A stretch of DNA of 64,000 nucleotides from the NCBI RefSeq assembly GCF_905475465.1, contig NC_062256.1, positions 2,117,662 through 2,181,661 on the forward strand, read 5' to 3'. Below are positions 34,901 through 49,900 of this stretch, piece by piece. Below the pieces are notes generated by a model. The model was not told where the DNA came from. It saw only the letters and a list, made by a program, of their open reading frames with translations, and did not search any database. The DNA is from Pieris napi (lineage: Eukaryota > Arthropoda > Insecta > Lepidoptera > Pieridae). How positions within the stretch are numbered: position 1 is the stretch's first letter; every line of letters begins with the position of its first letter. A program made the translations under genes and the position numbers.

Positions 34901-37900
34901 CTCGCAAGTGCGTTGCCGGCCTTTTAAGAATTGGTATGCTCTTATCTTGAAGAATTGGTTCGGAAACTCACATGACATCAGTGGCGTGCGGGTCCTTGCT
35001 CGCGGCGTAGAAGCGTGCAGTACGTCTTGGTCGCTTCGCCTTGCCCACTTCGTTTTGGGACTCCATCTGATACAAAAATTTAATTCATATTTAACCATAC
35101 TAAAATACATCTAACTATTCTCTCAGGAATATGTGAATTTTATGTTACAAAAAAAGCATTTAAAATAAAAATACTAGTATTTTAAATATATCAACAGTAA
35201 TTATATAACATAATAAATTATTAATTATATTAAAATCAATGATATTCATTTAATTTTGTAATAATCTAATATATAAAATTCTCCTGTCACGGTGTTTATA
35301 ATTAAACCACTCCGAAATGGCTTGACCGATTTTCGTTAAATTTTACATGCCTATCGGTTAGGTCTGCGAATCGGACAACATCTATTTTTCAGCCCCCTAA
35401 ATGTCAAGGTTAGACAAAAAAAAATGTTTAATTTTTTATGATATAGCATACAAAAATACATACAACTGTTAATTTTTACCCCTCTAACCCCTATTTTTTA
35501 TTATAGTAAATAGTTATTTTTATCGAAATAAAAAGTTTTCTATAAATAATATACATCGCAAAACAACGTTTGCCGGATCAGCATGTATTATTTAAAACCA
35601 TTAAAAAAATGTTTTTATTTACTTATTTCGACATTATGACAGAAATTGAATTAATGTTATAGGTATAATATATATATTAGTGGACCAAATATTGCACCTT
35701 AAACCATTATCTTATATATAAAATTCTCGTGTCACAATGTTAGGTACCATACTCCTCCGATACGGCTTGACCGATTTTTTCAAATTTTATATGCATATTC
35801 AGTAGGTCTGAGAATGGGCTACTATATATTTTTCATACATATAGTGATAAGGGTCGTCTACCTACATTTTATTTCTTGGACGAATTTTTTATTTTTTTTT
35901 AAATGTGCCATTAAAAAATATATACAACTCTAAACTTTCACCCCTCTATGATCAACCCCTATTTTTATTGAACTAAAAAATTGTTTCCTAGGTAGTATAC
36001 ACATAAAAAAACATTATACCTGTTGCGTTTGATGCGGCGGCGGTGGTGGAGGCTCCACGGGGTTGCTGTGCTTCTCAGCAGGAACAGTGGCTTCAAACTG
36101 CTCTCGACTGATCAAAGACACGGTGCGGTACTGACTGCCACCACTGTTACACTGCAGAGGGAATTATTTATTTAAACTTTTATTTACAACGCTAGTATAA
36201 TGAGAACACTTAAATAATTCTCGTTATTAAAGTAGTCGGTAAGTTATTACAACTTATCTCGTAATTAAAGTATTTGGTAAGTTACGACAACTAATCTCGT
36301 TATTAAAGTATTCGGTAAGTTATGACAACTTATCTCGAAGTATTCGGTAAGTTATGACAACTTATCTCGAAGTATTCGGTAAGTTATGACAACTTATCTC
36401 GTTATTAAAGTATTCGGTAAGTTATGACAACTTATCTCGTTATTAAAGTATTCGGTAAGTTATGACAACTTATCTCGTTATTAAAGTATTCGGTAAGTTA
36501 TGACAACTAATCTCGTTATTAAAGTATTCGGTAAGGTATGACAACTAATCTCGTTATTAAAGTATTCGGTAAGTTATGACAACTAATCTCGTTATTAAAG
36601 TATTCGGTAAGTTATGACAACTAATCTCGTTATTAAAGTATTCGGTAAGTTATGACAACTAATCTCGTTATTAAAGTATTCGGTAAGTTATGACAACTAA
36701 TCGCGTTATTAAAGTATTCGGTAAGTTATTACAACTTATCTCGTTATCAAAGTATTCGGTAAGTTATGATAACTAATCTCGTTATTAAAGTATTCGGTAA
36801 GTTATGACAAATAATCTCGTTATTAAAGTATTCGGTAAGTTATGACAACTTATCTGGTTATCAAAGTGTTCGGTAAGTTATGACAATTTATCTCGATATT
36901 AAAGTATTCTGTAAGTTATTACCGAAACTTACCGAAAAATTTACACAAAAAAAATCTTACCATAGAAAATTCCCCCCACAAATCCTCTTCATAGCGTCGG
37001 AGTCCATCTGTGATCACCTGCAATTAATTGAATAACAATTATTTAACTTTACGGAAGACCTTTACCAAATCTTCAACTACCTATTCACTATTTGATTTTT
37101 CTCAGAAATTTCAAGGAAATATATCGAATTAATAAAGTTTCACTCTACTGGTAATGGAGTGTTCAAGTATTACGTAACAAATTTTTTCCCCTCTTGTAAA
37201 ACATTATGATGCGGAGCAAGGATTGAATTACGCGTTATTGTTTATATTATTGTCGACTTTCCAGTACTTTACACCACATAATGGTAACTTTTAGGTATAA
37301 AGAGTCACTAGGTGGTCACGAAACGTTTTACTATATATGGGTACAGAAAAACGTTACGGCGCGTTACATGGGGGGGGGGGAGGTCAAAAATTTCGTGACT
37401 TGAACACTCCCCAAGCCGCTGTCAGAAAAGCATTCTATAAAGACATTTTACCTGCTCCAAGTCCTGAGTGATCTTAGTGCGAGTGGACCAATCGCCTTGG
37501 CGGTCGTATCCGTCATGTTTAGGCGCTCTGGTAGTCGTCTGGGTTACGATGAGCAGCCGGCCTATGTCCCCGTCTGTGAACTCCGATTCCGATTCGTCGT
37601 CAGACCTGGCGATTCAAATATTTTGGATTTTTATAAGCGAGAAATAATACATTTTAGTGTTGATAAACTTATAGTCACAAAATATTTGTTATAAATTGAT
37701 ATTGTTTTTAATGGCTACCAGACAATATTTAAAAAATTGTTTAGTTTCAACATAAAAAATTATAAACATTTTATATAAAATATATTGATACTGGTTTTAA
37801 TGGTATTGTCCCACCACACTCGACCACATTTAGAGTTCTGTTAAGATCAAATATACCATGTTATTCCCTCGGCCATTAAAACTGTGTTTGAAGCTTTTTA

Positions 37901-40900
37901 ATTATATCGTCAAACAAAAATAGAGACATTGGTTATGGTGATTATTTAGGAAAATTATGTTGTGTCATCATTGCACCCATACACATCATTAAAACGTGGC
38001 TGGAACGCCTTGGCGACACATTTTCTATCGCACTACTTTCGCAGTAACTCAGAATAGTTAACAAATCTATTCAAAGTGGACATTCAGTGCACAAAATACT
38101 CTATTTTGCGTGAACCTTATGCATTCATTGCTAATATTTTTTCAATGAAAAATAATATACTTTGTCACACAACCCATGCTTAGAGAGAACTTAAAAAGTA
38201 ACAAATAAACATACAAATATTAGAGATATTCGAAACAGGAAATTGTCGATAATATTCGTCAATATTAATTACTAAACATATACTATAAATATATAATACT
38301 AGCTGGCCTGGCGAACATCGTACCGCCTAACAGTCGATTCTTTATTTTTTTTTAATACTTATTCTGCTATTCGGGACACCGGTCTAGCTAGTAAGATAAA
38401 AAAAGAAAGTTGATAATACAACAAATACATTATGTCAAAAAATAAAAATTTACCTTCCCGGAACCCCTCCACTAACATTTGAACTTTATGATATTATGGT
38501 ATTAAAGTTCAAATGGACTTTTAAATATTATTACGAATATTTTGTATGGGAATATAGAAAAGTGTGTTGTTTTTAGACTTTTTCACTCAATTTTTTTTAA
38601 TTTTTCTCTCCGTAAGAACCATCCTCGTACTTCAAGGAATATTGTAAAAAAAGAATCAGACAAATCGGTCAAGCCGTTTCCATGTTATGTCGTGACAACG
38701 GAAAACGGGTTTCATTTATATATATATAGATATATATGTATATACACTTGGCATTTCAGGAATTAGTTGGTAAATTTTCAAGGTTTAACTCACCATGCGT
38801 CAGTGAAGGTGTTATGCCTCGGCGGGGGCAAATCCAGCTCTTCATCCAGCTGGAAGTGCAGCTCTTCGCGAGGCTCCTCGGGTTCCTCGCGTGCGTTACC
38901 TCGCTCACGGGACCCGGCTTTTGTGCGACGTTTCACCTGTTTTGGAAAAACATGTTAGAAAAAGTCTCTGTCAGATTCATGTCTTTGAATAGAAGAAGAT
39001 CAGTGACGAATTTTGGAGGGGAGGGGGTCCTTTTGTAAAAATCTCTTATTTAGACTTTGTAACTCGAACACAATGTTATTTCCCTACGAAGTATTCATAG
39101 TAGTACATATTTATACTCTATAACTCGAATTTTATTGCCTTTCCTTAAAATTCGAGTTATATTCCACTGTATATAAAAAATAATGTTTTATTTAACATAT
39201 TGAATATTTGTTATCAGCTAAATTGTATTTCGTCACAGTAAATGAACATTTACATAACTACAACAACTTTAAAGTAACTCCTTATATCTATTAAAGGCTC
39301 AAAAATCGCTCTTTTTTGGGAAAATAAAATTAAAAATCCTTTTTGAGGCTCAATTACAATCTTTAACTAACCTCTGTCCAGACATTAGGATCTGCCCTTT
39401 CATTGTTGGGGCTGTTAAGCTGCTCCGTTGCTCCTTTTTCAATTGGTTCCTCTGTAATATACCATATTTGTTTAAAACCAACTTCACATTAATTTTAAAA
39501 AATGATGATGACGTCACACTGCGAGTGCCACGTACGCGTGACCGTCATGGCATCGTTTTATGGTCGGATATTGCCGTGGAATCTTTAACGTTTAAATCTC
39601 AGTCATTTTTAAAGATGTTTTAACGGTTGAGTTTGTTCGAACACTTATAAATCAAGAACGACTTGACCGATTTGAATGGTTTTGATTTGTTGTATTTGTC
39701 TGCGTCCCGAATAGCAGAATAATCAATAAATTAATAATATTGCGAACTTGACGAAAAGTAATTTAAAATAAAAATCCAATACAGAACTTTCATGGGTTTC
39801 GTAAGACATTTAATGTTCATCCCGTCGATACGGTTAACTCTGCCCTTCTATTTAATAACGTATTTAAATAAAGATTTCGATTCCACAACATATATCCACA
39901 ATATGAATTTATGATTCAATTTAAAAATATATAATAATGTCAGTAATGAAAAATGATTGACACATATATTGGTTGTCAAATATTTATGCTTGCAGACGCT
40001 TATTTCTCTTTGTGTTCATTCCTTAATAAAATAGCGTAATATTTATTTTGTATTCGTTTTATTACTTTCAAAAAATAATAAATTAAGGCCCTATCCCAGC
40101 ACGAATTGCTGTGTCTCGGGATGGACTGCGGGGCGCAGTGGAGAGCTGGAGCACTGAGGCTCGTAATAACAATTAGTTATGTAAAACATTAAATTAATGT
40201 AATTTTATCAAGTTTTTTCTGAAATGGATTACTTGGCTTGCGATAAAATATATCGTGTAAATATCAAAATCATGTTCTATATACATTTTCGTGAATGAAT
40301 TCAAAGTGTCAAAAATTGGCTATGTTTGGATTTTTTTTCTATCGATCGAAGTTATTTAAATCGTGTATCGATCTATCAAAATGGATACATAAACTACTCA
40401 ACTCCACCGTATTTTTTCCATTCGCCCTACTTCAAGAAACGATGACGAAAAATGGAAAGAAACAATGTACTGTTTGGAGTTTGGCGACCAGATTAGGTCC
40501 TTAAGTTCATCTAAACTGTAAGACGGTATGACGTTCGCCGGGTCCGCTCATAGGAAATGATTTTTAAGAGATAATTTTTTCACTATTTTCCATTATTTAA
40601 TATGCGCTGTGCACAACTAATTTTTAAACTGGACAGCGTTGTAAAGATATGGGCCTAGCATGCCCCAGCCGAGGCTTTAGAACTCACATAGATTATAAAT
40701 TAATACATACAAAGCATATTCGTGTACGTCACTTATGTCGAAAAAAATCTTCACAAAAAAGACTTTCTCGCGAAAGTGATATTTACTTTACCCATAATGC
40801 GTAACCCAAAGATTCTATTGATGAGAGATTTCGGGCCTAAATTACGGGTTTAACTAAATTAAATTATTATTATCATAATCTTAATATATATAAATCTCGT

Positions 40901-43900
40901 GTCACAATGTTTGTCCTCAATGGACTCCTAAACTACCGAACCGATTACAATCAAATTAACACCGTGTGCAGTTTGATCTAACTTAAAAGATAGGATAGCT
41001 TACATCTCAATTTATACCCGCAATATTATTTTATTGAAAATTATTTGTTTATTATTTGACACAATTCTAACAGATGGCGCTGTGTTGAAAGTACCAACGT
41101 TTCACATAAGCTACAATTTAATGGCATTTCCACCAAAAAAGCATGATGGTCCCCATGACTGGTGTTCTCCTACCGTTTCCCTTCAATAGTTTCCTACTAT
41201 GCAATATAACAAAAAACTTAGCCACTGCAACGCTTGGCCGAGTCTGCTAGTTTATTTATATAAACGAACGAGTCTAGTGTCTAAAGATGGGGCAGTAATT
41301 AAAAAAACGCCATTTTGATTATTTGAACTTTCAGTTAACAAAGTTAGCGGTGTTCAAACGCCCCCGTGACGGTTTTACGTATGTATTGTGCCATTAATGT
41401 TCAGTGTCAATAGATACTGTCCATTAATAAATGGCCAAATAATGGTGAGTCTCAATAATGAGTAAAACAAAAAACTTGGCGATTAAAAAGAGTTCTTCTC
41501 TTCCGTTCTACGCCCTTGATTTGAGAACTGGCAGTAAATGTAAAATTAGAAGCATTTAATTTATATTTATTTTTTGACGTTCAAAGTGTATATTGTGTTA
41601 CCTACATGAATAAATGATTTTTGACTTGACTTAATACAGGTTGCTATCAATAAATAATAAACATATTTCTATAGTGCATACAATAACTCTATCGGAAGCT
41701 GCATTGGTAGTGTAACTTCCAATAGCGAAACCGACGTATTTGTATGCGTAGTTCAATCCGTAACGCAAATGTCGCAAAATTGATTTCATGTGGTACAAAA
41801 ACTTAAAATGGCATCGCAGAATTGCAGAGTACCGGCGCTGAAATAAAAACAATGTTTACTCACGTTGCCTCACAGCCTGCGGAACAAACTCGGGTACATC
41901 CGGGTTTAGGTTGTCCCTTGCAAGGGGCGATATGGAACCCGGGCCATGACTGCTCCGGAACATTCTGGAAATTGGATTAATTATAGAAATTTATAACAAA
42001 GATGTACACGATAAAAAGGCCAAACGATAACCCCAAAAAGTTTTAGATTCGTAATTTTTAAGATTTAAAACAACTTAATAAGACGAAAAGTAAATAAATA
42101 ACAAGAGTATCATTATGACAAAATAATGGATAATTGACAGAATTAAGATGATGCCACAAATTTTAAACATTTCATTATTTGTAGTCAGTCATTTGTTTTT
42201 TAGGTCTGGGCCTCAGATTTCTGTATCTGTTTCATGATCATTTGTCTCCTGTGCCTGACACACGCCGTCGACTTGCATGTTTTCCTTCACCGTTCGAGTG
42301 AATGTTAAATGCGCACATATAAAGTCGCACGCTGAAGCCACTACTAGCCCAACACATTTATCTTGTGAAAAAAAAAAATCAGTGGCGCTACAACCTCTTT
42401 AGGTCTTGACCTCAGATTTCTGAATCTGTTTCAAGATTATTTGTCAATCTAATAGGCAAGTATCAGCCTCCTGTGCCTGACACACGCCGTCGACTTTTAG
42501 GGTCTAAGACATGTCGGTTTCCTCACGATGTTTTCCTTCAACGTTCGAGCAAATTGTTAATGTGAAATATCTTGGCAAAATGTGATAATTAATAAGTGAT
42601 TAAGTGTTATGTTAAGCCAAATGCAGATAAACTAACCTGGGCAATGGCGGCGGCGGAACGCATCGCAACAAACTAGAAACGGGCGCTACCAGGGGACCAC
42701 CCATGGTCGCTAGCGGGAAAATTCCCACCATTTGCTTCTTACGGCTGGAAAATTAATTAATTAATTAAAACTGTGCTTAAGTGGCTAAACAGTGGTAAGT
42801 GAAAAAACACAAGAACAGAGTATTTTCCTAATAGAGACTGTAAGTAGTGTTATTGAACATTTTCCTATGTTAAATATCCTTTTTAGTACTTATTTATTTA
42901 TTTAATTATAAGTAATCTTACATACGTATTATAAAACAAAATAATACAGAAAGCCAAAACAGATTACATAGATAAACAATATATACGAAACAGACAACAA
43001 GTAAGTACGTTAATAGACAAAAATGTATAAAAAAAACTTAAATTTAACTCCCTTCCCGCCCCTTCAAAAAACCTCTTAATTTAGGTTTGACTTAAATTAC
43101 TTATACCTTTCAAGTGTTAGCTTTTAATATTTATTTAATTTTAAACATTTTCATAAAACATATTATTCTTAAGAAACTTGCTACAAGTGCGCATGTGCTA
43201 TAGTTACTCATTCGGTTTTAGACTCGAACATATCCCGAAGTGGGATGGTCGAGTCGGAATTGATTATAATAGAGGTTGTGACACATGCGCACGGGCACAT
43301 TTCTTTATTCAAGTTTCAAGTTATACAGTTGATGTAAAGTCAGTGAAGTCAATTATAGTGTATATTGAATCAAGTCATTATTGGAGTGTTTAATTTCCTA
43401 CCTTAAGAACTAGATCAACTAGCCCTTCACAAAAGTATGTAATATACCATCAGTGAAGAGACAATGTATTACAATTTTTTATAATATCGAAACATTTATA
43501 ATGATTCAATAAATTTAATATTTATTTCTTGTTAAACCAATTTATTACAGTAAGAAAGCATCAGGTAACATTTATAAAAGTATTATTTAACCACTGAACA
43601 TGATATCATCCAAATATTAAAATGTCACGCAATTAATTTTTTATCAGGTCTTCATACACCTTAACAATTTTTGCAACTACCCTCCCTATACTCATGAATT
43701 TCATACAAAATCATATAATAGAGCTTTTTAAATAGAAATTTAAATACTATAAGCTTTTTAACACTTACCGTTTCTCCCCAGGCTTCTCAGACCCATCAGA
43801 CTGTAGCGGGGGGTCATCATTGGAGTCCTTTTGCGCTTCATCGGTTTTCACTTCCTCATCCACATCGTTATTTTCTTCACTTGCCTCCTTCACTTCACTT

Positions 43901-46900
43901 TTTACTACATCTTTAATTTCGTTTGTTTCGTTAGCGGATTGCCGGGCGGTTTCAGGAATTGTTTTCTGTGAAATTTAATATTATACTGGATCAAGAATGA
44001 ACAAAACAACCAAACCAATGATGAAGATGGACCTACAACTTTGCAAACCGTGGGTACTTTAGGATTTCTTAGGGGAACAATGATGAAATTCGCCAGGGAT
44101 GGCGAAAAGTGGTGATAAGAAGTTTTGATTATAATATTACACCTGGTGTTGAAGACATGAATTTGACGATTATTATAATCCTAATCCTTGGGACTGATTT
44201 GCTCCAGTTAAAACAATGTATAAGTTCTTCTTGTCCGCTCTACGCCCTAACTTGCGAACTGGTAGTATATGTAAATTTACAATTAATTTAACTTCTTTTC
44301 TGACGTTCATAAGCGTACTTGGTTACCTATATAAGAAAAAGTGGGAGCTTGTAGTTTATCAGAATGCCAAATCATAAAATGACTGCTTCACGACTGATTT
44401 GAGAGCGACCGCCGATGCGAAAACCGCTGTGTGAGTTCGAAAAGAGTTACAGAATCGCAGGGCTTAGGCGCGCCGGCCCGTGATAACAATTAGTTAATTT
44501 TATCTATTTAATGTAATTTTATCATTTTTTTTCTGAAATGGATTACTTAGCTTGCGATAAAATATATCGTGTAAATTTCAAAATCATGTTCTATATACAT
44601 TTTCGTGAATGAATTCAAAGTGTCAAATTTGCTATGTTTGGATTTTTTCTATCGAGCGAAGTTATTTAAATCGATCTTACAAAATGGATACATAAACTAC
44701 TCAACTCCACTATATTTTTTCTATTCTCCCTACCAATGACGAAAAATGGAAAGAAACAATGTACTTTTTTGGAGTTTGGCGACCAGATAGGTCCTTAAGC
44801 ATCACGAAGAAGTCCAAATTTAATCATGTTTTTTTTTTTTTTATAAGGAGGCAAACGGGCAGGAGGCTCACCTGATGTTAAGTGATACCGCCGCCCATGG
44901 ACACTCACAATGCCAGAAGGCTCGCAAGTGCCTAAAGTAAAGTAAGTGGTCTAAACGTAGTTTTAAGAAACATTATTAACTTACCAGTTCAACATCTTCA
45001 CTATCTATCCTCGGCGGGTCTTCTATCCGCTCCCCGCGAAAATCCTCCTCTGGTTTATCTTCAACTGTCTCCTTATCAGAACTCTCTTTATCCAAACTCT
45101 CCGTTTTCTCTCCTTTATCTTCAGATTGATTTTCTATGTCTGTTTTATCAATGGTTTCGGTTTTCTGGGATTTGTTCGTGTCTTCAGTTTTTTCAGTTTT
45201 CTCTTCGTCATTTGCACCTAACGCGATGTCAGCTAACACCCATTTCATAGGCTCAATAGCTGTTCGCACCTGATGAGATAAATATATGAGGTTACTACAC
45301 AGTCAATGACTACCTAGACGACAAAAACGCGTGGCAATAGTTCTAGTTATATTGTTATAATTTGTTTTGTTATCTTTGAAGTGTTGTTAATATGCGTAAT
45401 GGTGAATGTGGTAAATCACAGAACAGATTTTTTGAAGTTATACTTCTTTAAGCGCGTTATGAAAAATTGATGAAAGTGAAATTTTACGAAGCATGCGCAT
45501 CGTGACACAAAATTAACAGAATGAAGTTGCCCACGGAAGATGCTACAGCATTGGACATAATTTAAAAACAACATTCGAATAATAATAAAATTTATGTTAC
45601 ACTTAATGTAAGAGAATAATAATAAATATTAATTTATTTAATTTTGCAAATGTAAACTGAACTTTATTGACTATAATGACTCCTTTTCCAGTCTTTGATT
45701 ATTTAATTGTAATTAATTATTTGCATGCAATCAAAAACTATTTTGAATAATGCCAAAGAAGTATAACTTCTTATGCGCGTTCATAAGTACACGCACCCTT
45801 TTTTGACATTCATAAGCATGCCCTAAGACGCATCTAAACTGAATAAACGTATTTTGATATGATTTGATCGAATACGTATTCTCTATATTTTTGTACCACT
45901 TATAATACCATATCTGTATTTAAAACTTTAGTTAGAATACTAAATTCCCTTAAATTTTTCCAGAAAATAAAATATATTTATCATGGAACATAAGATACAT
46001 GTATCACTTATTCCACGTCATTAAATTTGAATTTGTAGGCATCCCTACTCATCGGCAAAGAAGACAGAGGGTGTAGGCCGAGAGAAAAAGCCGGCGTGAA
46101 AACTCTCCGTACTCTTTTCTTTACCTTAAATCCTTGTATGAGTTCCAGCTTATCAGAATCCCGTATAGCATCAAGCACCAGTTGCACGTCAGCCGTGAGC
46201 GCACGTACGCGGTGGAAGGACGCGATCAACGTCACGGGAATTGTCCCGTCGGACGACATCTTGCGACGGAGGAAGAAATCACGCGCTAAGTTGTCCGGAC
46301 TGAAGTAGTACTCGCTGCGAAATATAAATATGTATACATTTATGGTAGGCCTATATAGTATATGTGTTCTGTATCTAATACACAATGTAAAAATACTATA
46401 ATTTTACTTCTTAGGTATTCATGTTATCTACGCGGGAATAATTTCTTTAAGAGATTTAAAAGCTAATTTAGTATTTTTGTTTTTCCCTCAATGACAACCG
46501 AAAATTCGTGTTTTATTAATAATTCAATTTCGATTTATATCACTTACAAAAGTTTTATTAATTAAAATAAATATTCTAACTCAACCAAAAGTACTACACG
46601 TAGCGAAACAAGTACAACATTTGTAAAAATAATTTAGCATTACACCAATAAACTAAAAACCAAAATTAATAATGGTTTTCAAAATATTTTGTAACACAGA
46701 CTTATTTTATTATTTATAAGTAGCTTAAGAATATTGTAAATACTGTGTATGTGTTTTATACTATAACTAGCAGACCGGCCAAGCGTTGCTGTGGCTAAGG
46801 TTTTTGTTATATTACATAGTAGTAAACTATTCAAGGGAAACGGTAGGAGAACACCAGTCATGGGGACCACCATGCTTTTTTGGTGGTTATGCCATTTAAT

Positions 46901-49900
46901 TGTAGCTTATGTGAAACGTTGGTACTTTTAACGCAAACACAAATATTTTGCCATAAAATAATATTGCTGGTATAAATTGAGATGAAAGCTTACCTATCTT
47001 TTAAGTTAGATCAAACTACACACACTGTGCAAATTTGATTAAAATCGGTTCGGCAGTTTAGGAGTCCATAGCGGACAAACAACGTGACACGTAATCTATA
47101 TAAAAAGAAAATGGTGTTCGTTTGAGGCTCTTTCACGCTTAAACCACTGATCGTATCGACATGAAACTAGCACCATTCGATGCGAAATTTTTTATTTTTT
47201 TATTTCTGTTTTACTTTTATGAAAATTTATCCATACGGACTTCACCGCGGAAACATTCGGGGAGGCTTCCTAGAACCTCTAAACGTCAACATCTGTTAAA
47301 AACTCGATTTTCGAAATATTTCAATTTTCTTAGCGGGAAGTTAAAAAGAAGAATAATAAAAATATGAAAAAAAAATAAAATAATGAAACATAAAATTTAT
47401 TTTAATTCGTCCAGCAAAGCGGGCGCGAAACGGCTAGTTTATATATATTAAGATAATAATGTATATATTTTCGTGGTACAGTAACCACGATTTACATAAT
47501 ATATTCAACTAAAATACCACCTCTATTGGATTCGGGATGATATTTCCTGTTTATATACTAAGATTACAAAGACTTATCTCAACCTATCTTCCCTATTATT
47601 AACTATATATTACTCATCTTATATCCGATATTAGGCAATTTAATACGTACATCTGTTTCTTAATAAGATCTTTAAGCGTGACTTGGTCCAATCCAATTCC
47701 GAAGGCAGCTGTATTCGCCGCCGCAGCACCAAAGTAGTACGCCTGGGCCAATGGAGGCGCCATAGCCGGGGTAAGAGCCCCTGGCGTCAGACCCCCAGGA
47801 GCTATGGCTCCAGGGGCGAGCGCTCCGGGGGGCCCTAGAGCCCCGATCCCGTAGTGCAGCACGAGACCCTGAGGCATCGCCGGCTGAGCAACTCGGAGCT
47901 AGGGGAGGGGTAGGGAGTTATGCGTTGTTAGTTAACCCATCCGATTGTGTATGTTTAGGGATATTACTATCGAAAATATATTATTTAGAATATGTGTAAG
48001 GCATATAGAACCTTAATTATGTAATTTAAATAACAATCGTTGAACGATAACATATAGAAATAAGGCAATTTAACCATTACATTAGAAATGTATTGAATTA
48101 AATAAGGTAAAAGGACATACACATTCGGAGTGAACCATTACAGACCAAAGCAAACCATGTAATGAAAATTCATACAGTATATACTCCATTTGTGAAAACT
48201 AAATGTAAGATTAAGGTCTATTTACATCAGACGAACAAAGAGCTAGAGCTAAAACACAAGAACGCTTCGAAGAGTCCGCTCATAGAGTTTACACTGTATT
48301 TATTGAAATTCTAGAATAACAATCGATTCAGTACGTTCGTATAACGAAATGAAAAGCGAAATGTTTGGATTATTCCCATACATGAACCAAAGCAATGAAT
48401 TTTTATATACTTATTCACGAACTAGTTGTTCACTGATTTAGGTAAGATTTTTGAAATTCCCAAGCATAAGATTCTAAATCTACTAATTTACTAATTTGTG
48501 TACTAATATTTGTGTAATAGTCAAGACAAGTTTCCTCACGTTCTCCTTTCTACGAACATTATTTGATGAGAGAATAATCTTTCAGGCTTTAGAGGCCGTT
48601 CACGTATTACGTAAGCAGATTCACTGCAACCCCCCCCCCCGCACTTCCTCTTGTCAGCAAAAAATAATACATAGTTAAGAACATCAAAGGAAACAACCCC
48701 CCCCCCCCCCACCCTTTGGTGCTTACTTAATACTTGAACCGCCCCTAAGATTTGATTGATAATAAGTAATGAATTAAGCTTAATAAAACCCTCAAAGCAT
48801 TTTAATGATTTAAATGACACCCAGGTAAGGATAATTGGAATCGCGTTTTGGTATGATTACTCTTAAATAATTTCAATATTAAATTATATAAAAAAAATAA
48901 TCATACCACGGACATGAACGCAAACAGCCATTTACGCATGCCGCAAAATTAAAACATAAAATAAATTATAAATTAAATTTAGACATTGGATTAAATAAAT
49001 AAAAAGTTACCCCCTTATTTATAATATCAGTAATTACACCATCTAAGTGAATATGTCTCTTTTCATCACAAAAACACACAATTCGACAAATACAGTCATA
49101 ATTTGTTATAACGACATCGAAGGCTAATGAAAAAAGATGACGAAAAAGCGCGGCAAATTAAAAAAAAAATTATGGTATCCCTAAAAGTTTGATATATTTT
49201 GTGGATTGAACTTACTTGATACTTGATTTTATTTTATTATTTTTTAAATTGATAGTAACTGTATTTCTATGAAATTAAATACTATACGTATTTAGTCTTT
49301 TACTATTGATACTTAAAATGACTAGCATTGCATGGAAAACTAAAACTATATTATAAAACACAACTTTATTCGGAATAATCAAAATCAGAATCCAAAAAAC
49401 CAATAAAACAAAGTTTAGGCTAATATACCTGTTAATTATTCGGAAAAATATATAATAGACATAAAAATGAGTAATTACATGAAGTATCAAGACAAATCCT
49501 ACTAACCTAACAAATTCAATGACATTCTGTGTTTCCATCCGAAAGTTATCAAATAATTCAATTACCTTCTTTCATTAGCCAGACTCTACTCATATTTGGT
49601 CATAAAAACTGATAGTCGTAACAGCCGATGACGTTGTTAAGAACCTAATACAATAGAATTCAGCCGGGACCTTTCGATTTTGGTCAATATAACCCAGTAT
49701 GTTGTTTTAAACTGTTTTGACTGTATATACAAAAGATAAGTTAAGATGGTGATTTTGTTTATATAAATAAGGGGTAATAAACTTTCATCTAAATCTGTCA
49801 AATGACATTTGAGAGAGCCAAAGATTGACTTTTGGCTAAGGGGGCGTCCATAAATTACGTGAGGTGTTTAAGGGGGGGGAGGGGGTCGAGCCAAATCTCA

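Noticed and set aside
36226..36925. CRISPR-like array
   Set aside because: Units are contiguous without unique spacers, in an intron of a eukaryotic gene. It is a minisatellite.
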